Part shown: positions 35,999-45,814 of the stretch, piece after piece | Numbering within the stretch: the first letter of the stretch is position 1 | Layout: every line of letters begins with the position of its first letter | NCBI GenBank assembly: GCA_020747065.1 | Contig: JAGMVK010000022.1 | Location: forward strand, 682,001 to 746,000 | Direction of reading: 5' to 3' | DNA: 64,000 nucleotides | From: Cadophora sp. MPI-SDFR-AT-0126 | Lineage: Eukaryota > Ascomycota > Leotiomycetes > Helotiales > Ploettnerulaceae | Notes under the pieces: generated by a model | What the model saw: the letters and a program-made list of their open reading frames with translations, nothing else | What the model was told of the DNA's origin: nothing | The model's database searches: none | Made by a program: the position numbers and the translations under genes

Positions 35999-38900
35999 TC
36001 ACAACCACAACAACCACCTTACACTCCCTACAACCCCTCTCCCAAGGCCCATAAATACCCTCGCAATGACAACCACAAACCAAACATACCACATGATACC
36101 CACCAGCGCCCATTCCACAAGCACCCAACCTCCGCGTCTCAACCACCTAAACCTCCTCCGCCTCGTCCTAGTCATCTTATCAATCTTATCACCAATTCTC
36201 TTGACCTTCAGCATCTGGCTCGTCACTAAATCCTTTGAAACTTCGTCCGCCTCATCAGCAGCTGTGCGCGTCATCGGCGTGAGATCATCGACAAGTCGGT
36301 GCTGTAGAGTGCCAATGCGGTTCATGAGCACGTTGACCGTGTCGTTGACGAATGTGTCTGCGGAGTCTTGCCAGATTTGAGAGGAGAGCTGCACGTCGTC
36401 TGAGATGATGCGGGCGGCGAGGCGGTGTTGCTGAGATTTAGGGACGGGCTCGATATCATCCTGTGCCATATCCGCGATATCCTCATACAAGGGATCTTTA
36501 TCCGCTCTGAGATCCTTGAGTTCTGCGGCGCGGCGAGATATTTCCTTGGCTTTGATGCCGGAAGAAAGAAGCAGAGCTCGAACACGGGCGATTTCGCGCC
36601 GGTTCATAGGACCACGGTGTTCAGAAGGACTGCGGTCTGAGATGGACCATTGTCGGCCTCCAAGTGAGGGGCGATCGTGGGATGTTTCGAGGCTTGAGAG
36701 GCCGGTGATTGGGAGGGCGTTTCTGCGTTTTCCTGGAAGACCTAGGATGGAATTGAGACGGGCATCAGCCTTTTGAACACCATTGACACTATTGCGTCGA
36801 GAATCGATGTCAGAGACAGATGAGTCACGGTGATAACGGTACATGGGTGCGGTATCGGGAGACGATGTTGGGGAAGCATTGTGAACGTCGATTCGAGGAG
36901 CATCCAGCATGTTATTAGAGCCAAATTTCCTACGTTCTTCTCTTGTAGGTAGCTGTCGCAATCGAGAGTCAGGAGCCACATATGACTCGTCACTCCGCAT
37001 CCTTGTTGGCCTGCCACGACGCTCGAACGGTGATGTGAAAGTCGGCAAAGGCGGTACGCCGTTGATGTATGACTTCTTCTCAACTTGGGGTGAAGCATCC
37101 TCGGCATCCTCAAACGGAGTACCAACAGAGCTGTCACGAGAATGTGTGAGTTTAGGGGGATTTCGTATCTCCTCAATATCCGACTCATCAGTCGAAAATC
37201 CTGAAGAGTTGCCCTGGCCTGGCGAAGCCTCTTTTCGCCAAAGCAAGTCACTCACTCTGCTCACCGGGTTACGGGCATTCTTGAAAAGCCCTCGAATGCC
37301 TGATTCTTCTTTTCCCTTCCGGATGCTACCAGACTTGCGGAACGCCTTTTGGCTGTCGTCAGTAGTTCTTGAAATGATCTTCTTCACAGGACTTATGGAA
37401 CGGCGACGAGGATCAGGGCTTTCTTGATCTTGTTCAACAGAAGCCAAAATATCTTCGTCCGCGTGATCCGACTCCTGACTTCGCTCGTAGAATGGCTTGA
37501 TCTTGGATCTTATTTTCGACAAAGGCCGTCGAGATGGTGAGGTAGGACGGCTCCTACCAGAGGACAAATCCATCGCAATGCTGGGAATGAATCTATCACC
37601 GAGCCTACTGGCCTTCGTGGAAGGAGAGTTTGGCGCAGTAGTGTTTAGATCTTCCATTGATCCACGCCCACTCATTCCAGGAACCTCGAGACTTGCGCGA
37701 CCTGACGAGCCCCCATTTGCTCTGCTGTCCTTTGCTATAGACGCAGACCTGCTGTGACCTGTCGACCCGTTGGTCTTGTTCATGTCCCTTGGGAGAGGCT
37801 TCAGAGGTACATCGTCATTGCGTTTACCAGCATTATCACGAGACATCCTGCGAGCTTCTTCTGCCTCTTTGGCCAGGAGCTCCTTCATCTGCTTCTCCAG
37901 AATACCCTTGCCATTATCGTAGCTATCTGCTGTCCCACTACGCCGCCTTCTTCTCCTTGGCATGGAATCATCACTCTCATCAGAGTCCGAGTCGCCTGAT
38001 CTACTACGAGAGCTTCGCAAATGCCCGAACGAGCCGCTATGACCATGATGCAAACGTGCAGCTGCACGAACATCACGAAATTTCTTCCGTGCTCTCGACG
38101 TCGAGAGATCCGGGAACCTGTCCGATTCAGGTTTGACGGACTTGAATTCGGGAAGTTTCGTGTCAAGCATGCGCATGTCGAGTCCAAGATCATCAGCTTT
38201 TGCTTTTGGGCTAGTGTTCTTGACCTCTGGCTCTTCGCTTCGTGAAATAGGTCTCTTAAGCTCTTTACTTGAAGGGAAAATTTTCAGACCATGACGATCT
38301 TCAATAAGCTTCTTGTTGTCATCTTGCTCAAGCCAGAAAACGTCCGCAATCATATCTGCAGGATTGGTTACCCAGTCGATTCTAGGTCTCTTGACCTTTA
38401 CCGGCGCGGAATGGGGTTTGCCCTGACCCGACTGAGGAGATCCAAATGGTGAAGCAGCATTATCTGCAGCCTTCGAAAATTGTGGCATCATTAGACAATC
38501 AGCCTGTGCATCTTCCGAAGAGGCTTGGTGGGAAACTGCATCAACCCAAGATGAGACCTTCTCAAGGTCTCCGAACCCTTGAGCTTCTCCGTCAATTGCT
38601 CTAGAGTTTCGAGACCGCACTTTGCGATTTCTGATGTATTGCAAAGGGTTATACGGCCTCCCTAGGGCCCGATTCGAAGATGTGTTCGAAATGGTTCGAG
38701 ATGGCCCAAGTGACGACGACATTACTGGAGATCCTGGCGCCGTCCCCGCAGGACTTGCTGCGGATGTCTTTTCTAATGCTTGCGGCTTCAGCGGAGGCAC
38801 GTATTGTAGTAAGCGTCGATAGTGGGCCATAAGCTCGATGGCATTTTTTGCCTTCTCCGCCCTTGCCAGTGTAGATGCGGAAAAATGATACTGGTATTGA

Positions 38901-39805
38901 CCATCGTGTTGTGAGTCAAATGATGCCTGTAGAGGGCTGTTGATCCTCTGCCCAGATACAAGCCTTGGAGAAGCCGTCATTGTCCTCTCTCCACGATCTG
39001 GCTTGGGAGAGACATTTCTTGACACCCGTCTCTGCTGCTGAAGATGATGCCGCAGACTGCCACCTACGAAAGACTCTCCCAAACCACCCGTATTCGGAGG
39101 TAGCGGTGTAGATATGACCCTCCTTTGAGCATTCCGCCTACTCTCACTAAGATTTAAAGCCAGATTGACAATCTGCGCAGAGTCCACATCAAGTGATGGT
39201 GCTGTAGCCGCAGTCGTAGTCCTCGCAGAAGCTCCATGGTCCTGACTTTCCACGCCATTTCCTGCATTGCTGCCATTATTGTCCGTGGTTCCAAGTCCAG
39301 TAACAGCCGTCACTACATTTGCTGCCAGCGGGCTGCCAGCCACACTCGTCCCGACATGCGACCGCCTCTTCCTATGTTTCTTCTCCGGGCTCTTCAAAGC
39401 CGTCTTGCCTTTCTGATCGCCTACAGAGTGCCGTTGGCGCAACACGCTCTCGATCGCGGAGTCTTTATTCGTCGCACTGTCTGTTGGCGGTTCGAAGGCA
39501 GCATCCGACAGGAGGAAACCACGGCTCGTTCTGCTCCTGTGACTTCGATGTCTGCCTCTGCCATCCTTCACAGGCTTCTCGACCTCCAAATCCCCAGCAT
39601 CTCCAGTTGGCAAGTCGTTGATGGAGTTGCTGGTTCTGAGGCTATTCCGCTTGCTTGCAGCCCTGCTCGACTCGCCCGTCTCGCTGCTACCTAAGCTGAA
39701 TCTGTTGCTGACGCTAAATGTGCTCGATGTTTTCGTGCGGCGGTCGATGGGCGAGTCGTCCTGGCTTCGTGAGCTGTCGGGATGGGCATGGTGGGAAGAT
39801 GTCAT
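35999..39805 (-). CDS. 1,268-aa conserved fungal protein with C-terminal membrane segment
   Basis: A single intronless frame from 39805 to 35999. The first 300 residues are Ser/Arg-rich and disordered. A more ordered block follows with ELMAHYRRLLQYVPPLKPQ, then YNPLQYIRNRKVRSRNSRAI and RPRIDWVTNPADMIADVFWL. The middle is again Ser/Arg/Asp-rich with many SP/TP and RxxS sites. Near the C-terminus a helical segment (ARVRALLLSSGIKAKEISRR onward through QIWQDSADTFVNDTV) leads to an arginine cluster and a hydrophobic stretch at about residues 1225-1250, WVLVEWALVGIMWYVWFVVV. This suggests anchoring in a membrane with a long cytosolic N-terminal part. I recognise conserved fungal character but no named family or function. 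Confidence 0.85.
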   Translation of the reverse strand: MTSSHHAHPDSSRSQDDSPIDRRTKTSSTFSVSNRFSLGSSETGESSRAASKRNSLRTSNSINDLPTGDAGDLEVEKPVKDGRGRHRSHRSRTSRGFLLSDAAFEPPTDSATNKDSAIESVLRQRHSVGDQKGKTALKSPEKKHRKRRSHVGTSVAGSPLAANVVTAVTGLGTTDNNGSNAGNGVESQDHGASARTTTAATAPSLDVDSAQIVNLALNLSESRRNAQRRVISTPLPPNTGGLGESFVGGSLRHHLQQQRRVSRNVSPKPDRGERTMTASPRLVSGQRINSPLQASFDSQHDGQYQYHFSASTLARAEKAKNAIELMAHYRRLLQYVPPLKPQALEKTSAASPAGTAPGSPVMSSSLGPSRTISNTSSNRALGRPYNPLQYIRNRKVRSRNSRAIDGEAQGFGDLEKVSSWVDAVSHQASSEDAQADCLMMPQFSKAADNAASPFGSPQSGQGKPHSAPVKVKRPRIDWVTNPADMIADVFWLEQDDNKKLIEDRHGLKIFPSSKELKRPISRSEEPEVKNTSPKAKADDLGLDMRMLDTKLPEFKSVKPESDRFPDLSTSRARKKFRDVRAAARLHHGHSGSFGHLRSSRSRSGDSDSDESDDSMPRRRRRRSGTADSYDNGKGILEKQMKELLAKEAEEARRMSRDNAGKRNDDVPLKPLPRDMNKTNGSTGHSRSASIAKDSRANGGSSGRASLEVPGMSGRGSMEDLNTTAPNSPSTKASRLGDRFIPSIAMDLSSGRSRPTSPSRRPLSKIRSKIKPFYERSQESDHADEDILASVEQDQESPDPRRRSISPVKKIISRTTDDSQKAFRKSGSIRKGKEESGIRGLFKNARNPVSRVSDLLWRKEASPGQGNSSGFSTDESDIEEIRNPPKLTHSRDSSVGTPFEDAEDASPQVEKKSYINGVPPLPTFTSPFERRGRPTRMRSDESYVAPDSRLRQLPTREERRKFGSNNMLDAPRIDVHNASPTSSPDTAPMYRYHRDSSVSDIDSRRNSVNGVQKADARLNSILGLPGKRRNALPITGLSSLETSHDRPSLGGRQWSISDRSPSEHRGPMNRREIARVRALLLSSGIKAKEISRRAAELKDLRADKDPLYEDIADMAQDDIEPVPKSQQHRLAARIISDDVQLSSQIWQDSADTFVNDTVNVLMNRIGTLQHRLVDDLTPMTRTAADEADEVSKDLVTSQMLKVKRIGDKIDKMTRTRRRRFRWLRRGGWVLVEWALVGIMWYVWFVVVIARVFMGLGRGVVGSVRWLLWL

Positions 39806-40349
39806 TGTAATGCTCGATGGTAAGTCAAGCAGAGGATGATGGAGACATCATTTCCAATGTGCTTTATCAAGTCATGATTTGGATTGTTTTGACGGGAGGC
39901 GAAGTGTCACTGAAAGTGTCATTGATTGTTGAATTCACTTCTTCGCTGGCCTTTGGGTGAACAGGAGAGGTCTGTCGGGGCGATGTTCCAGAACAAAGTG
40001 GCCGTGATTGACGCGACGCTGGACCGACCGATGAACAGATTCCACTTCCTTGCATGTGGGGAAGTGCTAAGAGCCGGGCAACGCGGCTTCACTTCCCGAG
40101 CCGTTCGATGTGTAACGGCCTATTGCGAAGTTTAAGATCATCAACTTACCATCAAGATTGTCACTTACTTTTATGCTTTTCGATACAACATAAGAAAAGT
40201 ATCGCACTCATTTAGCATTCCGTCCTTTCCACTCGAATGTTGTTGACAGCATGCAATAATCTATTTCTCACACTATGGCTTACCAGAACTCCTGTTAAAG
40301 GTTCCCTTCCAAACGCCACACTTTTCCCATATCTGACTCGAATAGCTCT
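39806..40349. other. intergenic, 544 bp
   Basis: Promoter of the 1,268-aa gene and 3' flank of nop7. No other gene is seen. Confidence 0.5.
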
Positions 40350-42398
40350 CTAGTTACGTTCAGGACCCTTTCCCGACTTCTCAATCTTTCTCCTCTTCGC
40401 CCTCAGCTTCTCAGCCTCAGCATCCTTCTTCTTGTTGCTATATACCATCTTCTCCATAATCTTCCTCTTCTTTCTGCTCATCATCATCTTCGCTCTCTCC
40501 AACTCCTCTTCCTCTTCCTTAGATCTCTTCGCAGCCTTCTTGCGGGCGTCAGCCTTTGCCTTGGCTCTCGGGTCGATTTCCTTCTCTTCGAGAGCGACAC
40601 CAGTGAGTTCTGCCTCTAGCTCGCGCTGTCTGCGGATGGCAGACGATGTAGCTTCATCTTCCTCTTCCTCCTCTGCATCTGAGAATCCACCGAATGAGTC
40701 TGCATCATCCTCTACCTCGGCCTCCTCGGAGTCGTCATCCTCGGACCCTGCGACATCCATACCCTCAGCCGTGGCATCAACCTCGTCATTGGTAAGAAGC
40801 TTTGGTTCCTGAACAGCCATTTCGTCATCGAACACATCAGCCTCATCGTCGCTGGCAGCCTCCAACTCTTCGTCCTCACGCTCCTGCTCGTTGAGTGGTG
40901 CGCTGGGATCATATTGGCCTCTAACCTTCTTGACAAAGGGACTGAGATGAGGGGGTAATTGTGCACCTGGTGCATACAAATCTGGTCTCTTAAGTTCCTC
41001 GTCATTCACGCTGTCCCAAATCCACTGAGGCTGAACATAAATTCGTCCTGGTACTCTGGAACCTGGCCTGAGCTTCTGAGCAGTCTGATTATCCTCGGCC
41101 TGGTCTTCCTCCAGGTCAGCTTGAACCGGTGGTCGATCGACAATTTGGTGAGTAATTGCCGGGTCGAGCTCGTTATGTGTGTATGCACCTTCTCCAAGAA
41201 CAGCATCCCATCCAATACGCTTACAGCCAAATGCCTTGAGAATGAATTCGATGGGCTGACGAGGTGTCTCTCGAGAAAGGAAGAAAGTGAAGTTCGAAAA
41301 GAGGGTTGAAGGATCGGTTGCTGAATACGAGGGCTGTAACAGGATATCTCCACCAGGAGCTGCGGGCTCAAACTTGTCGATAGTCTCCGTAGCTTGCTCC
41401 TCCTCGTCGTCCTCACCAGGTAATGTCTGACTGGTAGCCGGCTCCTTGACTTCCTCCTCGGGCTGATTCAATTGCGACATGAGCTTGTCAATCTCCTTCT
41501 GGAGCTTTGGATCCGGCTTTGCAGGCTCGGTACCTGGCAGTTGCTTTGGCTGTGTGATCGCACCAATTCCATTACCCTCCAGTGCAAATGCACCCAGCTC
41601 CGCACCCTGATCGTCCTTGCTCTTGTCGAACTTCGGAGGGTAGACCAATCCAATTGATGTATACAGACGGAAGTTGACAAAACCAAGTAGTGTCTGGTAG
41701 AACTCAACAAACGTTCCCATAATCCTGAAATCCACATCTCCTGTAACTCTCTGATTGAACTTGTACGGGACCAACCACAGAATATCCTGACCTTGAATCG
41801 TCGCCTGGTAGTAAATACCCTTGATCGATAGGAACGACTTGCGCAAGCTATTCGAAATGATCAAGTAGTGTTGGAACTCGAGGCATAGCTTCTCACACCT
41901 TGCGATCATCTTCGCAGGGACAGTCGGTGTGGAGGGAAGGTTGGCGAACAAAAATAACATGGACAGACAGTCATCCAAGTCCCTCAGGGCATCAATGAAC
42001 GTAGGGTAACGCTCTCTGATAACATGATCGAGTGTATATTTCGTCTTTCCCGTCTTCTCTGGCCGATTGGCATTTTTCTCCAACCTGTGCGCATCACCAG
42101 CATCTCCTCTACCCAGTGCTTTCGAGATCTTCTTCTCAAGCGCTTTTTGCTCGCGGAACTTCTGAAGCAGTGGTTCGTGCAACAGGTACTGGATATCCTT
42201 GGTGTAATAGAAAGTCGTCGATGCGCTCGAGGATTTCGAGGCTTTCTTCTTGTTCCGCGGTTCTCGAGGGTAGATTCCCTTCCAGATGCAGAGTTTGCGG
42301 AAATCGGGAAGACTGATTTGAAGTTTGCGCACGGCTTGCGTTCGAGTGATGAAGTTTTTGGCCTGGCCGGCAACTCCTTTCTTCTTGATTCTTCCCAT
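40350..42398 (-). CDS. nop7: pescadillo/Nop7 ribosome biogenesis protein
   Basis: Pescadillo homologue: a nucleolar protein that with Erb1 and Ytm1 forms the PeBoW complex required for 27S pre-rRNA processing and 60S subunit assembly. It has 682 residues from the start [16 protein letters not shown], the conserved family N-terminus. The frame is open for 56 more codons to 42566, but that part is unrelated and crosses the shared promoter. The pescadillo N-terminal domain spans residues 5-290 ([44 protein letters not shown]). A BRCT domain lies at about 365-475 ([27 protein letters not shown]). The C-terminus is acidic and then a lysine-rich coiled coil ([17 protein letters not shown]), as in other family members. 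No intron is seen. Confidence 0.97.
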   Translation of the reverse strand: MGRIKKKGVAGQAKNFITRTQAVRKLQISLPDFRKLCIWKGIYPREPRNKKKASKSSSASTTFYYTKDIQYLLHEPLLQKFREQKALEKKISKALGRGDAGDAHRLEKNANRPEKTGKTKYTLDHVIRERYPTFIDALRDLDDCLSMLFLFANLPSTPTVPAKMIARCEKLCLEFQHYLIISNSLRKSFLSIKGIYYQATIQGQDILWLVPYKFNQRVTGDVDFRIMGTFVEFYQTLLGFVNFRLYTSIGLVYPPKFDKSKDDQGAELGAFALEGNGIGAITQPKQLPGTEPAKPDPKLQKEIDKLMSQLNQPEEEVKEPATSQTLPGEDDEEEQATETIDKFEPAAPGGDILLQPSYSATDPSTLFSNFTFFLSRETPRQPIEFILKAFGCKRIGWDAVLGEGAYTHNELDPAITHQIVDRPPVQADLEEDQAEDNQTAQKLRPGSRVPGRIYVQPQWIWDSVNDEELKRPDLYAPGAQLPPHLSPFVKKVRGQYDPSAPLNEQEREDEELEAASDDEADVFDDEMAVQEPKLLTNDEVDATAEGMDVAGSEDDDSEEAEVEDDADSFGGFSDAEEEEEDEATSSAIRRQRELEAELTGVALEEKEIDPRAKAKADARKKAAKRSKEEEEELERAKMMMSRKKRKIMEKMVYSNKKKDAEAEKLRAKRRKIEKSGKGPERN

Positions 42399-42648
42399 TG
42401 TTGCGGTTGTGAAGTCGATCAATTGTTGTGGAGGAAATGGACGTGGGGTTTTAGCAGAGAGAGGAAACGAACTTTTTTTGATCCAAGCTTGATCGATTGG
42501 CAGAATGTACTGACCGCCTGCCACTTCTGGCCAGGCTTGATCCACCCGCCAAATCGCGAAGACCACATCTCGAGCTTCATGCGATTTCTTGACTTCAACC
42601 AGTTTTCAATGATTGAGCAGCACTCTTTTGCTCACACATGATTCCAAG
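42399..42648. promoter_or_regulatory. bidirectional promoter nop7 / PIG-U
   Basis: Only 250 bp separates the two start codons transcribed in opposite directions, so core promoters must be shared or overlap. I could not find a convincing TATA box or ribosome-biogenesis element by eye. Confidence 0.7.
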
Positions 42649-44002
42649 ATGAACGTTGACAGGAGGAAAGCTTCTCTCTTTGCTACTGCAGCAGTAGTGC
42701 GGCTCCTTTTCTTTTCTTTTCCAGGCCTCCCAGACCTGTTGACAGGTCGCGTTGAAATATCCACTCCAGTTACAAGCTTCAAAAGATGTCAGTATAATTC
42801 TTATGGGCCAGGGAAATGACTGATGGTGTTTTAGTACAAGAGGGACTGTTTTTATATAATCATAATGTCTCGCCCTACGATGGGGGAGTCTACCACCAAG
42901 CACCGCTGCTCCTCCCCCTTTTCTCCCTCCTCCCCAATTCCATGTCGTACCCCGCCTTCACATACCTATTATACATTCTGGTCGATCTGCTGAGCGCCAA
43001 TGCGCTCATGCAGATTGCAGAGACGGGAGAAGCTGGGTCGTCGAAGCTCTACACATCACCGAGGAAGGATAAACGATGGAGTAGTTATGCAATTGCGGCT
43101 GCGTATGTCCAGATATTATACCAGTCTATAGTTGCTAATTTCTTAGATTCCTTTTCAATCCTTTTACAATCGCGACCTGTATAGGACGACCTACAAGCGT
43201 CTTCACAACATGCGCCATCCTTCACGCCATTGCCAAAGCGGTTGTCGGCGCCTCCTTTACCTCCATGTTCGCCCTCTCCTTCGCAGCCTACCTTTCGATG
43301 TACCCGATTCTCCTCTTCCCGCCCCTTATCCTACTTGCCTACGACCGGAAGAGAAATAGAAACGAAGAAGAAACAGTCTACAGTTTTGTCATTGGAAATG
43401 CACTTGCTGTTGGCGGATCACTATATGCTCTTCTCCAGATGTCATTTTTGATCACTGGGTCCTGGGAGTTCCTTGAGTCTACCTATGGTGTACAACTTCT
43501 GCTGCCAGACTTGACACCGAATGTTGGGTTGTGGTGGTACTTCTTCATTGAAATGTTCGACTCATTCAGGAACTTCTTTCTGGGCGTCTTCTGGATCCAT
43601 CTCTCCTCGTATGTTGCTGGTCTAACCATTCGACTTCGCCGCCAACCATTATTCGTTCTCACGATCCTCCTGGGCATCTTCGCCATCTTCAAGCCATACC
43701 CGTCGATTTCGGACACATCTTTGTTCTTGGCTTTGTTTCCACTCTACAGACACGTTTTCCCACTCATGAGATATACATTCTTGGCATCATCGACGGTGCT
43801 TTATGCTACTCTTCTCGGGCCAGCATTCTACTATCTCTGGATCTATGCAGGAAGTGGAAATGCCAACTTCTTCTACGCCATTACTTTGGTGTGGAGTTTG
43901 GGGCTCAGTGTCTTGGTTGCAGACACTCTCTTTGCTGTACTGAGGGATGAATGGGAAGTTGAGAGACCGGAGATGCGCGGGAAAGAGATACGGCAAATAT
44001 GA
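42649..44002 (+). CDS. GPI transamidase subunit PIG-U/Gab1 (Cdc91)
   Basis: PIG-U homologue, a multi-spanning ER membrane subunit of the GPI transamidase that attaches preformed GPI anchors to proteins. Exons 42649-42787, 42835-43102 and 43147-44002 are joined over introns of 47 nt (GTCAGT donor, CTGAT branch site) and 44 nt (GTATGT donor, CTAAT branch site). Phases match and give 420 residues, normal for the family. Splicing assembles KRLQEGLFLYNHNVSPYDGG and IAAAFLFNPFTIATCIGRP, both family blocks. The PIG-U signature GLWWYFFIEMFDSFRNFF is at 43525-43578. Many hydrophobic helices follow, and KPYPSISDTSLFLALFPLY is typical of the C-terminal half. It is convergent with the next gene, 129 bp away. 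Confidence 0.96.
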
Positions 44003-44131
44003 GTATAAAGAAATACATTATATGTATTCAAAACAACCTTCGTCTACCCCTTCTTCCTATGCACATGTCTTGACACCAGCCAGGACGATCACCACTGCCA
44101 CGTTTGGCAACTCTCATTTCCGTCACAAGTC

Positions 44132-45291
44132 CTAGTCCCTCGCATGTTCCGACCTCCTCCCGTCCTCAGCCGCCACCTCCTCCGACGTCCTCACCCAAGT
44201 CGTCAGCGTCCCGTCCCCTTCTCTAAGCATCCTATGCCTCTCCTTCAATTCCTCCCACGTCACTCCCGCCTCCCACTCCCTCTTCTCTCCCTTGACCTTC
44301 CTCCTCCCAATACCAACCCACCAAAACCAATCCACAACCGCCTCCCTCTTCCCCCAACTTCCTCTATACCTGACATTGCCCTCTCTTTCCCTCTTCCTCA
44401 TATCCTTTACATGCTGTTTCGCCGTCCTCGCCTGATTTTTATCAAAGTTCACGTGCGCAGCTTGTTCTTTTTCGATCGCTTTTTTCTGTAGCTCTTCTTG
44501 ATATGCAATGGATTTCTTCTGCGAGCGTTCCCATTTCCAGAGCTCGATGTCGTGGGATAGACGTTGGAGTGGCTTGCTTTTGATGAAGCGATGGACGTTT
44601 TGGAAACATTTGAGGCTTCTGGGATGAGGAGGTTCCGGGTCTGTGATGCTGCTGGAGTCTGAATAGGTATTGGTGGTGGTAGTGGTGGTGGTGTTGGTGT
44701 TGTTGGTATATATGGTTGAGAGGTTGTCATCGTCGATCTGAGTATCTACTATTATGACGTTTCGCATGTTCATTCCATTTTGCGCGTGCTGTTGGCTACC
44801 TTCAGCGAAGCCGGAATCGGAGCGTTCTTCCTGCTCTTGAGGCGGCATAGTTGCTGCCGGTTCCGGGATTATAGATGGCGAGGCCACCGGAGGCATATCA
44901 TCCTCATCCGAGGTCTCTTCCTCTTGTTCCTCATTGAATATCGTGTGCGGAGGGGGAAACCTACCCGCACGGGTCATCATGAGGAATTCCATGAAAGAAA
45001 CCCTCTGATTACTATGTGGAGGCATGAATTCGTTGGTTGAAGGGGGGTTCGATTTGCCTCCTCTGATCATCTGAGATCTCTGGCTCCTTGGAGGCAGTAT
45101 TATTCTATTTGGCCTGTTCTTTGGGATTGATGCGGCGGGCGCGGCCTCCAGGGGTGGAAATGACCTCTAGTGGGGAAGCTTCTATCAGGGCCAGGATTGA
45201 AGGCTTGGTTGGTTGTGGGGGAGTTGATGTCTGTCATGGTCTTCGATATTCGACGAGGGTTTGTTGGTCGGGGCGGTACTTGTGGTGACAT
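44132..45291 (-). CDS. hypothetical protein with coiled-coil C-terminal half
   Basis: The main exon is 44132-45166. Its frame extends 32 codons upstream of the ATG at 45070 as coding-like sequence (AASIPKNRPNRIILPPRS) up to a CACTAG acceptor at 45167, so the ATG at 45070 is probably internal. A 12-nt first exon (45280-45291, MSPQ) with donor GTACCG and branch CTGAT joins in phase and would give about 348 residues. The protein has an acidic N-terminal half (EEQEEETSDEDDM), a Thr/Asn-rich low-complexity run and a charged coiled-coil C-terminal half (KKSIAYQEELQKKAIEKEQA) with W-rich patches. No signal peptide or known domain is recognised. The micro-exon start is the least certain part. Confidence 0.6.
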
Positions 45292-45814
45292 CGCGAGTCA
45301 GGTTGTGAGGTTTAAGATATATGTGATGAGTTGGAAGATTGAGGGTTAGGGTTAGCTTTTGGTGGGAGTTCAGAGTGGGAGTGTATCGGTAACTTAGGGT
45401 TTGGGACTGAGTAATGGCGCATAATATGGCTGGAACATCATAGTTCAAAGCTTATGTACATAGATAGCAGACGGCTTTGGCTCAGGTGGGAGAAGTTTCT
45501 CGGTTCCCAATGTTTACCAGTCTGGATGGGCCAATAGAAACGAGTTATTACTTGTCGGCCGCAAAACTAAATACCACCAGCACTCTAGCCAATTCCGATT
45601 CGAATTTGAGCCTCAACTAAAACTATGTACCACACCTTATCTAAAAATGCAGCTAAATATCGGTGGGCGACTTGCAGTGGTTGAACATGACCTACCACTC
45701 CTCACGAGCACATGATTGGTCTGTCTCAATTCAGCCTTGCCCCTCCCAAGACATCCCAACTCTTCAGCCTCGCCAAAACTGATCCAAAACCAAGCACCAC
45801 AGATATGGCCAACA
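45292..45814. other. divergent intergenic, 523 bp
   Basis: Promoter region between the coiled-coil gene (minus) and the Rrn9-domain gene (plus). An in-frame ATG at 45716 could extend the latter by 33 residues. Confidence 0.5.

Noticed and set aside
41984..42641. Long frames on both strands within and beyond the nop7 5' part
   Set aside because: Shadows of the nop7 reading frame, which matches pescadillo throughout.
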